A DNA stretch of 64,000 bases from Gemmatimonadaceae bacterium (GTDB lineage: Bacteria > Gemmatimonadota > Gemmatimonadetes > Gemmatimonadales > Gemmatimonadaceae): assembly GCA_036504815.1 (NCBI GenBank), contig DASXUN010000015.1:149073-213072 (forward strand), in the 5' to 3' direction. Shown here one piece after another: positions 33,606 to 42,185 of this stretch. The stretch's first letter is position 1. Each line of letters begins with the position of its first letter. The position numbers and the translations under genes are program-made. Under the pieces are notes generated by a model. It made no database searches, was not told the origin of the DNA, and saw only the letters and a program-made list of their open reading frames with translations.

Positions 33606-35378
33606 CTAGGCCTTCTTGGCGCGCGGCTTGCGGGCGCCCTTGGCCTTCGGGGCAGCCTCAGCCGCGGCTGGCTCGGCCTTCGCCTTCAGTTCCGCCTTCA
33701 GTTCCGCCTTCGGCTCCGCCTTGGCGACAGGCTTCCGCCCACCGCGTCCCTTCTTGGGCGCGGCAGCGGCCGGCGTCTCCGCGGCAACGGCCGCGACCAC
33801 CGGCTGGGCCGGTGTGTCATCGACGACGCCGAGGAGGAGGAGCGACGGCGGCACCTTCGCCGCGCGCGCGCCCTTGGCCGGCAGCCCGCGTCCCGCGCCG
33901 ACACCGCGCGGGGCCGGAGCGGCGGCCGGAGCGGCCGGCGCGTCGGCCTTGGCCTGCGCCTCCGCCGCGGTCAGTTGATCCGCGACGCTGACAACGCCCT
34001 CGACGCGCGAGACTTCGAACGAGTCGCCGCGGCGGCGCACGTCCACCACCCCTGCATCGTGCGTGTCACGCAGGATGCGCGTGAAGTTCCGATCGCTGAG
34101 CGACTCGCTGTCGCGGCCCAGGAACTCACGCGCCTTCACCCGCACGGCTTCGGCCATGACCGAGGCGTCGCCCTTGGCAAGCGCCTCGACGGCCCGACGC
34201 ACGAGCGAGAAGGCCTCGTCGCGGGTCAGGCGGACGCCAGCGACTCCAACGGTCGCATCGATGGCCGGCGTGGCGTGCTTGCGCTCGTGCCGCGGATGCG
34301 GCGCGGCGGGCGCGTGGGCTGGCGTCGCCGGCGCGCTGACAGGCGCCACACTCGGCGCCGCGACGGCGGCAGCGGCCGGGGCAGCGGTTTCAGCCGTCGC
34401 GTCCGGACGCGGCTCACCACCCTTGCTGTCGCGATCGCGGCCACGGCCGCGACCGCCACGACGGCCGCGACGACCGCGCCCTTCTTCCTCGTCGCGCGAC
34501 ACGACGGCCGCCGGCGCCGCTTCGGCCGCCTTGGGCGCGTCCTTGCGCGGCATCGACGGCAGCGCCACCTCGAGCTGGCCATTCTCGAGCTTCGTCAGCA
34601 GGATCAGCCCCTTGTGCGAGGCCTCCTGGCAGAAGCGGGAGAACTTCGACATGCCGAGGTTCTTCTCGTCGAAGGTCGGGTCGATTTCCTGCATGACCTG
34701 CTTGAGCCGGTCGGAGCGCATGACGTCGCCGTTCTTCGACATCCGCGTGATCGCCTCGGTGACCAGCTCCCAGGGATCCCACTTCTGCGCGGTGGCCTCA
34801 TCGCTCGCCTTCACGAGGCCGGCGAGCGCGTTGTAGCTGTAGTACTCGTCGCAGTTCTGCACGAGCAGGTCGCTCGACGACTCGCGGATGCCGACGCCGA
34901 TGACGTACTTGCCGTACTCCTTGAGCTTGAGCACGAGCGACGAGAAGTCGGAGTCGCCGGACAGCAGGATGTACGTGCCGATCTCCGGGCGGGTGAAGAC
35001 GAGCTCGATGGCATCCACCGCAAGGCGGATATCCGTGGCGTTCTTCTTGGACGAGCCATAGGCCGGGGCGAAGATCAGGTCGATGGACGATTCCGACAGC
35101 GGCACGATGTACTGCGGATAGCGTCGCCAGTCGGCGTAGGCGCGCTGGACCGCGACCTTGCCGCTGATGATGTCCGACGAGAGCAGGTTGCGGAGTTCGG
35201 TCTGGAGGTCGGACCGGATGCCCATCGTGACATTGTCAAAGTCGATGAGCAGGGCCGCGTTGGGCGCGGCGTGCGGCGCGGTGAGGCCGGCGGCGGCGTG
35301 CGCCGCGGCCTGCGGTCCGCGGTGCAGCGGAGCGACAGGAGCACGGAGCGGAGCGCCCCGGAGGTGAGGTTTGTGCAT
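33606..35378 (-). CDS. NYN-domain putative RNase with LOTUS/OST-HTH domains and H1-like tail
   Basis: 590 residues from ATG 35378. PIN-like NYN nuclease domain: LIDFDNV (Asp46, Asp48), ATDIRLAVD (Asp116) and LSGDSDFS (Asp142, Asp144) supply the acidic metal site. Two OST-HTH/LOTUS-like winged-helix regions follow, about 190-270 (VTEAITRMSKNGDVMRSD) and 390-460 (FSLVRRAVEALAKGD), separated by an Arg/Gly-rich GRRGRRGGRGRGRDRD stretch. The C-terminal 130 residues are Ala/Lys/Pro repeats (PKAELKAELKAKAEPAA) resembling histone H1-like tails. A cytoplasmic RNA endonuclease acting in ribonucleoprotein assemblies is likely by family; targets unknown. Confidence 0.85.
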   Translation of the reverse strand: MHKPHLRGAPLRAPVAPLHRGPQAAAHAAAGLTAPHAAPNAALLIDFDNVTMGIRSDLQTELRNLLSSDIISGKVAVQRAYADWRRYPQYIVPLSESSIDLIFAPAYGSSKKNATDIRLAVDAIELVFTRPEIGTYILLSGDSDFSSLVLKLKEYGKYVIGVGIRESSSDLLVQNCDEYYSYNALAGLVKASDEATAQKWDPWELVTEAITRMSKNGDVMRSDRLKQVMQEIDPTFDEKNLGMSKFSRFCQEASHKGLILLTKLENGQLEVALPSMPRKDAPKAAEAAPAAVVSRDEEEGRGRRGRRGGRGRGRDRDSKGGEPRPDATAETAAPAAAAVAAPSVAPVSAPATPAHAPAAPHPRHERKHATPAIDATVGVAGVRLTRDEAFSLVRRAVEALAKGDASVMAEAVRVKAREFLGRDSESLSDRNFTRILRDTHDAGVVDVRRRGDSFEVSRVEGVVSVADQLTAAEAQAKADAPAAPAAAPAPRGVGAGRGLPAKGARAAKVPPSLLLLGVVDDTPAQPVVAAVAAETPAAAAPKKGRGGRKPVAKAEPKAELKAELKAKAEPAAAEAAPKAKGARKPRAKKA

Positions 35379-35807
35379 TCCATCTCGCGTTGGCCGGGCA
35401 CGAAGGCCCGGGGGCGAGCGCGCTTGCGAGATCCGATGGGATCTGGCGTGGCGCGGCAGGCCCGTGGTTGGTATGCCCCACGGAACTCGACGGGAGCGCC
35501 GTTGTGGCGGCTGGCCGTCGAAAATCTGCGGGTGCGGAAGGAGCCGCGAGCGCGCTCGAACTGGTATGCCGGCGGTGCCGGAAGACGCGGGGAGCGCGGA
35601 CGCTGGGTGGCTCCGAAGACACGGGCGAAGCTGGTGATCAGCGATCATCGGCAACGTCCGGGACTTCTGGTTGAGGAATGTAACCTGATTGGGGGTCTGG
35701 CGGCACCCTTCGCCATCACCCTGGTGGCCGCAACCCCGCGCCGGTAGCAAGTTTCCGGGGGCCGTGTCTAAACGAAACTCCCCCGGATTCTCCCCGTACC
35801 TACTCCT
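35379..35807. other. 429-bp divergent intergenic region
   Basis: Lies between the divergent NYN-LOTUS and histidine kinase genes. No credible gene: the open frames are composition artefacts. TCCGGGGG (35754-35761) and CCCCCGGA (35780-35787) form an 8-bp inverted repeat 20 nt before the kinase start, a possible operator or leader hairpin. Promoters for both directions must lie here, but none is unambiguous. Confidence 0.5.
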
Positions 35808-37001
35808 GTGGCTCTCGGCTTCCGTGCGCGACTCTTCGTGATCCTGGCGCTTTTCGCGCTGGTGCCGTCGGTCGTACTGACGGCGGCATGGGGCGGGGCC
35901 ACGATGCGCGTGCTGCCGCGCATGAGCGGGGCGGCGGCGTGGGACAGCGCGGCCGCTTCCGGCTCCAGCGCGGTACAACTGGCCTTGCAGACCCCCGGAT
36001 CGGCCGAGGCGCGGGCGGCGCTGGAGCGGCACCAGCTGGAACTCTCGAGCTCGGTCATTCAGGCCCGGCGCTTTGAGTACCTGGCGCGCCAGACCGGGCC
36101 GGCGTTGCTGGCGATCGGACTCATGCTGCTGGCGTTGCTCACCTATCTCGCGTCGCGCGGGGCCGGTCATCTGAGCCGGCAACTGAGCCGGCCGCTCGAC
36201 GAACTCGTCGGCTGGACGGAACGAATCGCGCATGGAGAACCGCTGCCGGCGCACGGGGGACAGCGCGGCGCGCCGGAGTTCGGGGTGCTGCGCGACCGGA
36301 TGCGCGAGATGGCTGACGAACTGCAGCGCGGACGGGCGGCGGCGATTGCGGCAGAGCGCCTCGAGGCCTTCCGCGAGTCGGCGCGCCAGGTGGCGCACGA
36401 ACTGAAGAACCCGCTCACGCCCATCCGATTCGCGATCGCTCGCCTGCGGCGCGACGCGCCCGCGGAACTCCAGGAAACGCTCGATGTCCTTTCGACCGAG
36501 AGCGAGCGGCTGGAGGCGATGGCGCGGAGCTTCAGCCAGTTCGGCCGCTTGCCCGAAGGCCCGATGGCGGCGCTCGACCTCGGCGACATTGCGCGTGAGG
36601 CGGCGCGGACCAGCGTGCCGGAGTCGATGACGCTCGCCATCGAAACCGAGGAGCGCCTGCCGCTCGTACAGGGGCAGCACGATGCCCTGCACCGCGCGTT
36701 CGCCAACGTGCTGCTGAATGCGGTGGAGGCCAGCAACGCGTCGGGCCGGCTGGACGTGCGGGTCGGGCGGCGGGGCGCGCAGGTGGTGGCCGCGGTGCGC
36801 GATCACGGGTGTGGCATCGCGTCGGAGCGCCTGCCGCGCATCTGGGACCCGTACATGACGGACAAGACGGCGGGCACCGGACTGGGGCTGGCGATCGTGA
36901 AGCAGACAGTAATGGCGCACGGCGGACACGTGGAAGCCGACAGCGCCATTGGCGAAGGAACCGAAATCCGCATGGTCTTCCCGGCCATGGGTGAACCCTG
37001 A
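35808..37001 (+). CDS. NtrY-like sensor histidine kinase
   Basis: 397 residues from GTG 35808. N-terminal membrane segments (about 8-27 and 97-116) flank a short periplasmic region; a HAMP-like linker follows (LSRQLSRPLDELVGWTERIA). The H-box is QVAHELKNPLTP with phospho-acceptor His197; the ATPase domain has NVLLNAVEAS (N-box), VRDHGCGI (G1) and GTGLGLAIVK (G2). It probably phosphorylates the sigma-54-type regulator three genes downstream. First gene of a six-gene unit to 41544. Confidence 0.9.
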   Translation: MALGFRARLFVILALFALVPSVVLTAAWGGATMRVLPRMSGAAAWDSAAASGSSAVQLALQTPGSAEARAALERHQLELSSSVIQARRFEYLARQTGPALLAIGLMLLALLTYLASRGAGHLSRQLSRPLDELVGWTERIAHGEPLPAHGGQRGAPEFGVLRDRMREMADELQRGRAAAIAAERLEAFRESARQVAHELKNPLTPIRFAIARLRRDAPAELQETLDVLSTESERLEAMARSFSQFGRLPEGPMAALDLGDIAREAARTSVPESMTLAIETEERLPLVQGQHDALHRAFANVLLNAVEASNASGRLDVRVGRRGAQVVAAVRDHGCGIASERLPRIWDPYMTDKTAGTGLGLAIVKQTVMAHGGHVEADSAIGEGTEIRMVFPAMGEP

Positions 37002-37016
37002 GGAAGGAGCAGCCAC

Positions 37017-37289
37017 ATGGGACCCGATATCATTGTGCCCATCTCGGGAATGATCATGATCGTCGCGCTGGCCATCGGCATTCCGCTGGTGCGCGCGAAG
37101 ATTCGCCGTGAAGAACGCGGCATCTTCCCGGCCGCCGACGCGCAAGCGGCCCAGCGGCTGGCGCGCATCGAGGCCGCCGTGGAATCGATCGCCATCGAGG
37201 TGGAGCGGATATCCGAGGCGCAGCGCTTCACCACCAAGCTGCTAGCGGAGCGGACCCCGGCGCCGAACCCCGTGGAGCCGGCCCGATGA
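37017..37289 (+). CDS. small membrane protein with coiled-coil tail (copy 1)
   Basis: 90 residues. One hydrophobic segment (VPISGMIMIVALAIGIPLV, about 7-25) and a C-terminal helix RLARIEAAVESIAIEVERIS leading to EAQRFTTKLLAE. It is 15 nt after the kinase with GAGGAAGGAG before the ATG. The C-terminal part is nearly repeated in the next gene, so the two arose by duplication. Between kinase and response regulator, it may tune signalling or form a membrane complex; no known family is recognised with confidence. Confidence 0.8.
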   Translation: MGPDIIVPISGMIMIVALAIGIPLVRAKIRREERGIFPAADAQAAQRLARIEAAVESIAIEVERISEAQRFTTKLLAERTPAPNPVEPAR

Positions 37290-37633
37290 TGCCTGCGATC
37301 GCATTCGCGGAACTCGTGCCGATGGCGACGCACGGCGCGCCGGAGGTGCACCTGGCGATGATCCAGCCGGGAGAGGTGATGGTGGCGGCCATCGTCTTCG
37401 GCACGATGGGGACGGTGCTGTACCCGCTGGCGCGCGCGCTCGCGCGGCGGCTCGAGGGCGGCCGGCCGGGCGTCCCCCTCGGCCTGCAGGGCGTGGAGGA
37501 CCGGCTCGATCGCATCGAGCGCGCGGTCGAGTCGATCGCGCTGGAAGTCGAGCGGGTGTCGGAGGGGCAGCGCTTCGTCACCAAGCTGCTCGCCGAGAAG
37601 GCCCCGATGCGAATCCCTCCCTCCGACGCGTGA
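37286..37633 (+). CDS. small membrane protein with coiled-coil tail (copy 2)
   Basis: 115 residues. ATG 37286 overlaps the previous stop by 4 nt. A longer N-terminus precedes a hydrophobic segment (MVAAIVFGTMGTVLYPLA, about 32-49), then DRLDRIERAVESIALEVERV and SEGQRFVTKLLAEKAP, matching copy 1. The conserved part (RIExAVESIAxEVERxS, then QRFxTKLLAE) is almost certainly a coiled coil, so the two products may form a hetero-oligomer. Stop is 7 nt before the response regulator. Confidence 0.8.
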   Translation: MMPAIAFAELVPMATHGAPEVHLAMIQPGEVMVAAIVFGTMGTVLYPLARALARRLEGGRPGVPLGLQGVEDRLDRIERAVESIALEVERVSEGQRFVTKLLAEKAPMRIPPSDA

Positions 37634-37640
37634 GCGACGC

Positions 37641-39014
37641 ATGCCGTCCGTCCTGATCATCGACGACGAGCCCAACATCCGCCGGATGGTGGGTGCCTTG
37701 CTCGAGGCCGAGGGCTTCGAGGTGCGGGACGCCAGCGACGGGCAGGCGGGGATCGCACGCGCGCTCGACTGGGAGCCCGACCTCGTGCTCCTCGACCTGA
37801 TGATGCCGGGGACGCTCGACGGCATGGCGACGCTCGAGCAGCTGCGCGAGCGGTTTCCCGAGCTCCCGGTGGTGATGATGAGCGGCCGCGCGGGGCTGGC
37901 CGACGCGGTGAAGGCGACGCGACTGGGCGCGGTGAACTTCCTCGAGAAGCCGCTCACGCCGGAGGGCGTGCTGCTGGCGCTCGCCGGCGCGCTCGAGCTG
38001 CGCATGGCGCGCCGGGAGCGGAGCGCCCTGCGCGCCGATCTCGGCCTCGCGGGCGAGCTGGTCGGCGAGAGCGGCGCCCTTCGCACGGTGCGGGAGATGA
38101 TCGCGCGCGTCGCCCCCACCGATGCCCGGGTGCTGATCACGGGCGAGTCGGGAACCGGCAAGGAGCTCGTGGCGGCGGCGATCCATGCCGAGAGCGCGCG
38201 GCGCGAGAAGCCGTTCGTCCGCGTGAACTGCGCCGCCATCCCGCGCGACCTCGTGGAGAGCGAGATGTTCGGCCACGAGCGCGGCGCCTTCACCGGCGCG
38301 AGCGAACGGCGGCTCGGCCGCTTTGAGCTGGCGCATACGGGGACGCTCTTTCTCGACGAAGTCGGCGACCTTGGCCCGGAGGCGCAGTCGAAGCTGCTCC
38401 GCGCCATCGAGGCGCGCGAAATCGAGCGCGTGGGCGGCGGGCGGTCGATCAAGGTGGACGTGCGCATTCTCGCGGCGACGAACCGCGACCTGGAGCGCGC
38501 GGTGCGGGAGGGACACTTCCGCGAGGACCTGTATTTCCGCCTCAACGTGATCCCGCTGCCGATCCCGCCGCTGCGCGAGCGCCCGGATGATGTGCCGGCC
38601 CTGGTGCGGCACTTTGCCGCGCTGCAGCGCCGGCGTTCGGCGCAGCCGATGCCGATCTGGACCGCTGAGTCGATCGCGGCGCTGTCGCGTTACCGCTGGC
38701 CCGGCAACGTGCGGGAGCTGGCCAACATCATCGAGCGCCTGAGCATCCTGCACGCCGGCAAGCCGATCGGCGAGAGCGAGGTGCAGGGCGTCCTGCCGCT
38801 CGTTCCACTGTCGGCGCCGTCGCTTCCGGACCTCGTGCAACCGGAGCTTACGCTGAGCGACGCGCTCGACGAATACGAGAAGCTGCTCATCACGCGGGCG
38901 CTCTCCGCGGCGAGCGGCGTCGTGGCCGAGGCCGCGCGGCGCCTTCGCACCGACCGCCCCAACCTCTACCGGCGCATGCGGCGTCTTGGCCTTCAGCCCG
39001 AGAATGGCGAGTGA
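37641..39014 (+). CDS. sigma-54-dependent response regulator (NtrC family)
   Basis: 457 residues in three domains. Receiver 1-120 with phospho-acceptor Asp52 (VLLDLMMPG) and Lys102 in LEKPLTP; AAA+ domain about 135-370 with Walker A GESGTGKE (167-174), the sigma-54-contacting GAFTGA (214-219) and FLDEVGDL; C-terminal Fis-type helix-turn-helix (VVAEAARRLRTDRPNLYRRM). Partner of the upstream kinase. Targets should have -24/-12 promoters; none is clearly visible in the window. Overlaps the frame of the next gene but not its preferred start. Confidence 0.94.
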   Translation: MPSVLIIDDEPNIRRMVGALLEAEGFEVRDASDGQAGIARALDWEPDLVLLDLMMPGTLDGMATLEQLRERFPELPVVMMSGRAGLADAVKATRLGAVNFLEKPLTPEGVLLALAGALELRMARRERSALRADLGLAGELVGESGALRTVREMIARVAPTDARVLITGESGTGKELVAAAIHAESARREKPFVRVNCAAIPRDLVESEMFGHERGAFTGASERRLGRFELAHTGTLFLDEVGDLGPEAQSKLLRAIEAREIERVGGGRSIKVDVRILAATNRDLERAVREGHFREDLYFRLNVIPLPIPPLRERPDDVPALVRHFAALQRRRSAQPMPIWTAESIAALSRYRWPGNVRELANIIERLSILHAGKPIGESEVQGVLPLVPLSAPSLPDLVQPELTLSDALDEYEKLLITRALSAASGVVAEAARRLRTDRPNLYRRMRRLGLQPENGE

Positions 39015-39172
39015 CGAAACGACACGCCAGTGACCTCTTCGTGCGACGCACGCGCCGTGGCAACGACGCGGAAGCGCGGCAAGCGCATGGGCCAGCATCG
39101 ATTGCGCGTACGGCGCGCCGGCGGCACGCCCTCTGCTTTCTGGCGGGTATCTCCCGCACTCAAGGACGGACG

Positions 39173-40876
39173 ATGACTCGCATGAAAGAGGGCGCGCTGC
39201 TGGCGATGGGACTGCTGGTCGCCGTTTCCGGCATCGGCGCGCAGCAGCGTGAGGCGCCGGCGCGGAAGGCGGCGGTCGCCGCCATCGCGACGTACAATTC
39301 CGAGCGCACGATGCGCGTGACGGGCGTGCTCGACGTCGGCGCCGAACGCACGGTCAACGGTGACGTGGCGGTGCTCAACGGTCCGGTGCATGTGGCCGGC
39401 CGCATCACGGGAACGCTCGCCGCCATCAATGCCGATGTGCGACTGGAGCCCGGCGCGTCCCTCGGTGGACTCGTGGTGGTGGGCGGCACGATCACCGGCC
39501 GCGACGGCGCGACGGTGCTGGGCGACGTGCTGCACCAGCCCGAACTGCTGCGATATCACCTCGCTGAGCAGCAACTGGTGGCGGAAGACGAACCGACGTA
39601 CGACGAGCAGTGGTGGAGGCGGCGGGCGCGCCATCGGCCGCCGCCGGATGACCGGTCGTGGCAGGATCTCACCTTCACGAGCGCGCACACCTACAACCGC
39701 GTCGAGGGACTGCCGATCCTGTTTGGTCCGCGCATTCGCCAGATGACCGACTGGGGCCGGTTCACGCTCGACGCGTTCGGCGTGGTGCGCACGGCGGGCC
39801 CCATCCGGTGGGATCGCGGCACGCTCGGGCACGACGTGACCGGCGAACTGCAGCTCGGCCGCAAGCTGGGCGTGGGCGTTGGGGGCCGCACGTTTGACAT
39901 CGTGGACCCGGTGGAGGGCTGGCAGCTGGGGGACAACGAGAGCGGCCTTGGCGCGTTCGTCCTGCATCGCGACTTCCGCGATTACTACCGCCGGCACGGC
40001 GGCGAGGGCTTCGTGAAGCTCCATGCGGGCGTCGATGCCGACCTCACGTTCGCGTTTGGCGACGAACGATGGGAGAGCGCGCGCGATCGTGATCCCGTGT
40101 CGCTGTTCCGCAACGGTGACCCGTGGCGCCGTAATCCGGCCATGGATGAAGGGACGATGCACCTCGCAACCACGCGGTTGCGCGTGGACACGCGCCGCCG
40201 CCTGAGTCCGCTCTGGGGTGGCTGGTACATCGACGCCGACGTGGAGCGCGGCACCGGAACGCTCGCCCGTGACCCGGGGCTGCTGACCGTCATCCCGCGT
40301 CCCGAGCCGGTGGCGTACACCCGCGGGTTCGTGGATGCGCGTCGCTACACGCGGCTGACGCCGGGCGCGGCGCTCAACCTGCGGTTCGTGGCCGGCGGCT
40401 GGATGTCGGGCGACCGGCTGCCGACGCAGCGGCGCCTCTCCGTGGGCGGTCCCGGCACGCTCCCCGGCTACGACTTCCGCCGCTCGTGGCGCGTGGATCC
40501 CGACGTCCTGACCTGCGGCGGCACTTCGCTCCCCGGATCGCCGGCGCTGTGCGACCGCATCATGCTTTTCCAGGCCGAGTACCGCAGCGACTTCCACGTG
40601 GGGTGGGTGCGCAACGACGTGCGCGACGACTGGTGGCGCCCGGGTTTCAACCGCCGCGCGGCGTGGGTGCTGTTTGCCGATGCGGGGCGCGGCTGGACCG
40701 TCGGCACCTTCGGGCCCACGAGCTACGCGAAGGATGACGTGCCGCCGCTGTCCACGTTCCGCGCGGACGTGGGTGCCGGCATCGACTTCGGGTCGTTCGG
40801 CGTCTATCTCGCCAAGGCGACCAGCACCGCCTCGGAGCCCGTGAACGTGATCGTCCGAATCCAGCACCGCTTCTGA
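39173..40876 (+). CDS. bactofilin-like plus Omp85/D15-like barrel protein
   Basis: 567 residues from ATG 39173 (AAGGA upstream); the frame extends to 39011, but the region before lacks a signal. Signal peptide MKEGALLAMGLLVAVSGIGA. Residues about 25-125 show short repeats of hydrophobic/Gly steps (VNGDVAVLNGPVHVAGRITG, GGLVVVGGTITG) typical of bactofilin-like beta-helix segments. The remainder is barrel-like and contains RRLSVGGPGTLPGYDFRRS, the L6-type motif region of Omp85/D15 surface antigens, and ends in an aromatic strand (VIVRIQHRF). Outer-membrane location is likely; the fusion is unusual. Confidence 0.75.
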   Translation: MTRMKEGALLAMGLLVAVSGIGAQQREAPARKAAVAAIATYNSERTMRVTGVLDVGAERTVNGDVAVLNGPVHVAGRITGTLAAINADVRLEPGASLGGLVVVGGTITGRDGATVLGDVLHQPELLRYHLAEQQLVAEDEPTYDEQWWRRRARHRPPPDDRSWQDLTFTSAHTYNRVEGLPILFGPRIRQMTDWGRFTLDAFGVVRTAGPIRWDRGTLGHDVTGELQLGRKLGVGVGGRTFDIVDPVEGWQLGDNESGLGAFVLHRDFRDYYRRHGGEGFVKLHAGVDADLTFAFGDERWESARDRDPVSLFRNGDPWRRNPAMDEGTMHLATTRLRVDTRRRLSPLWGGWYIDADVERGTGTLARDPGLLTVIPRPEPVAYTRGFVDARRYTRLTPGAALNLRFVAGGWMSGDRLPTQRRLSVGGPGTLPGYDFRRSWRVDPDVLTCGGTSLPGSPALCDRIMLFQAEYRSDFHVGWVRNDVRDDWWRPGFNRRAAWVLFADAGRGWTVGTFGPTSYAKDDVPPLSTFRADVGAGIDFGSFGVYLAKATSTASEPVNVIVRIQHRF

Positions 40877-41544
40877 TGACACGCCGCCTGCGCCGCGCGC
40901 TCCTGTTCACCGCCGTGCTCCTGTGCACGGCGGTGAGCGCCGCGTCGCCGCAGGGACGGCCCGCCTTGTCCATCGCTCCGCCGGCGGCCGATCAGCTGAC
41001 CAGTGCGGGGCCGGTGGTGGTGGCATCGCACATGCTGACGGGGCGCAAGCTGCAGGAACTGCTCGCCAGCGGCTTCCCGGCGCGCCTGCATTTCACCGTC
41101 GAACTCTGGAGCGTTGGCGGCTGGGTGAACGACCTCGAACGCATGACCGAGTGGGACGTCGTCGTGCGTCGCCTGCCCGTGGAGAATGTGTACGAGGTGA
41201 TGCAAGTCGTCGGCGACCGGCCGTTCTCGCTCGGCAAGTTCACGCTGCTGGCCGACGCCGAGGCGGCCGTGGCGCGACCCACGCGGGCGCCGATCATCGC
41301 GCATGGCGGGGCGAAGCGGTTCTACTACCTCGCGTCGCTGTCGGTGGAGACCCTCGCGCTGAGCGACCTCGACGAGGTGGAGCGGTGGCTGCGCGGCGAG
41401 TTGCGGCCCGCGGTGCGCGGCGAGCGGAACCCCGGTACCGTGTTCGGCCGCGGCCTCAAGACGCTCGCGTCACGGCTGCTGGGCGGCGAGCGACGGGAGT
41501 ACGCGGCGCGGACGAAGGTGTTTAGTGCGGACGGGAGGCGGTAG
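40876..41544 (+). CDS. DUF4390-like exported protein
   Basis: 222 residues. ATG 40876 shares its A with the preceding TGA. Signal peptide MTRRLRRALLFTAVLLCTAV, then a beta-rich domain (LLASGFPARLHFTVELWSVG; TEWDVVVRRLPVENVYEV) resembling the DUF4390 group often seen beside NtrY/NtrX-type two-component genes in other Gram-negative bacteria. Likely periplasmic. The final codons and the TAG stop fall inside a heptamer array (41529-41556). Last gene of the kinase operon. Confidence 0.7.
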   Translation: MTRRLRRALLFTAVLLCTAVSAASPQGRPALSIAPPAADQLTSAGPVVVASHMLTGRKLQELLASGFPARLHFTVELWSVGGWVNDLERMTEWDVVVRRLPVENVYEVMQVVGDRPFSLGKFTLLADAEAAVARPTRAPIIAHGGAKRFYYLASLSVETLALSDLDEVERWLRGELRPAVRGERNPGTVFGRGLKTLASRLLGGERREYAARTKVFSADGRR

Positions 41545-41556
41545 ACGGAAGACGGG
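41529..41556. repeat. heptamer array, AGACGGG type, spanning a stop codon
   Basis: GGACGGG, AGGCGGT, AGACGGA, AGACGGG run from 41529 to 41556, the unit seen at 23586. The stop codon of the DUF4390-like gene (41542-41544) lies inside. Only 21 bp separate this stop from the convergent HNH gene's end. Confidence 0.75.
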
Positions 41557-41565
41557 AGCCGGCGG

Positions 41566-42141
41566 CTATCGCCGGCCGCCGTCCACGGTCCGCTCGACCT
41601 CGTGCAGCATCGCCGCGCCGTAGAACAAGCGGATGTACTTGCTCTGCGTCGGCGTGAGCTTGCGCACGGCCCACGAGAGGTGCACGAAGTGCGGTTCGAC
41701 CGGGTCGTGCAGCAAGCGCATGCCGATCTCGGACGGCAGGTGGTTCGCCTTGCGGGTGTTGCACGAGCTGCACGCCGTGACGACGTTGGTCCAGGCGTTG
41801 TCCCCGCCCCGCGAGAGCGGCACCACATGATCGCGCGTGAGCGACTCGCGCGGCTTGAGCACCGCCGACACGCGGCCGCAGTACTGGCAGCGGTAATGGT
41901 CGCGCGCAAAGAGGAAGGTGTTCGTGACGTGGCGCCGGAAGCGCCGCGGCACGTGCACGTACTTGGTGAGGCGGATGACGATGGGATGCGGGAAGTGCTG
42001 GTTCGCGGAGCGCACCACGCGCGCGCGATCGGCTTCCACGATCTCGGCCTTGCCGTCAATGACCAGCCGCAACGCCCGGCGCATCGGCACGAGCGTCAGC
42101 GGTTCGAACGACGAATTGAGGGCAAGGCAGCCGACGAGCAC
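41566..42141 (-). CDS. HNH endonuclease-family protein
   Basis: 191 residues. N-terminal domain (LALNSSFEPLTLVPMRRALR) followed by an HNH module: zinc-binding CQYC (85-88) and CSSC (124-127), catalytic TRDHVVPLSRGG (His105) and Asn119 (DNAWTNVV). This is the widespread single-copy HNH family seen near housekeeping genes rather than a restriction or homing enzyme; its DNA target is unknown. Convergent with the kinase operon and 44 nt upstream of ilvE's end on the same strand. Confidence 0.85.
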   Translation of the reverse strand: MLVGCLALNSSFEPLTLVPMRRALRLVIDGKAEIVEADRARVVRSANQHFPHPIVIRLTKYVHVPRRFRRHVTNTFLFARDHYRCQYCGRVSAVLKPRESLTRDHVVPLSRGGDNAWTNVVTACSSCNTRKANHLPSEIGMRLLHDPVEPHFVHLSWAVRKLTPTQSKYIRLFYGAAMLHEVERTVDGGRR

Positions 42142-42185
42142 CTAATCCTCCGAGAGGGACAGAGTGATGCGCGGCGGCTGCATGG

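Noticed and set aside
33519..35747. Long plus-strand frame opposite the NYN-LOTUS gene
   Set aside because: Arg-rich shadow produced by high GC; the minus strand has the recognisable domains.
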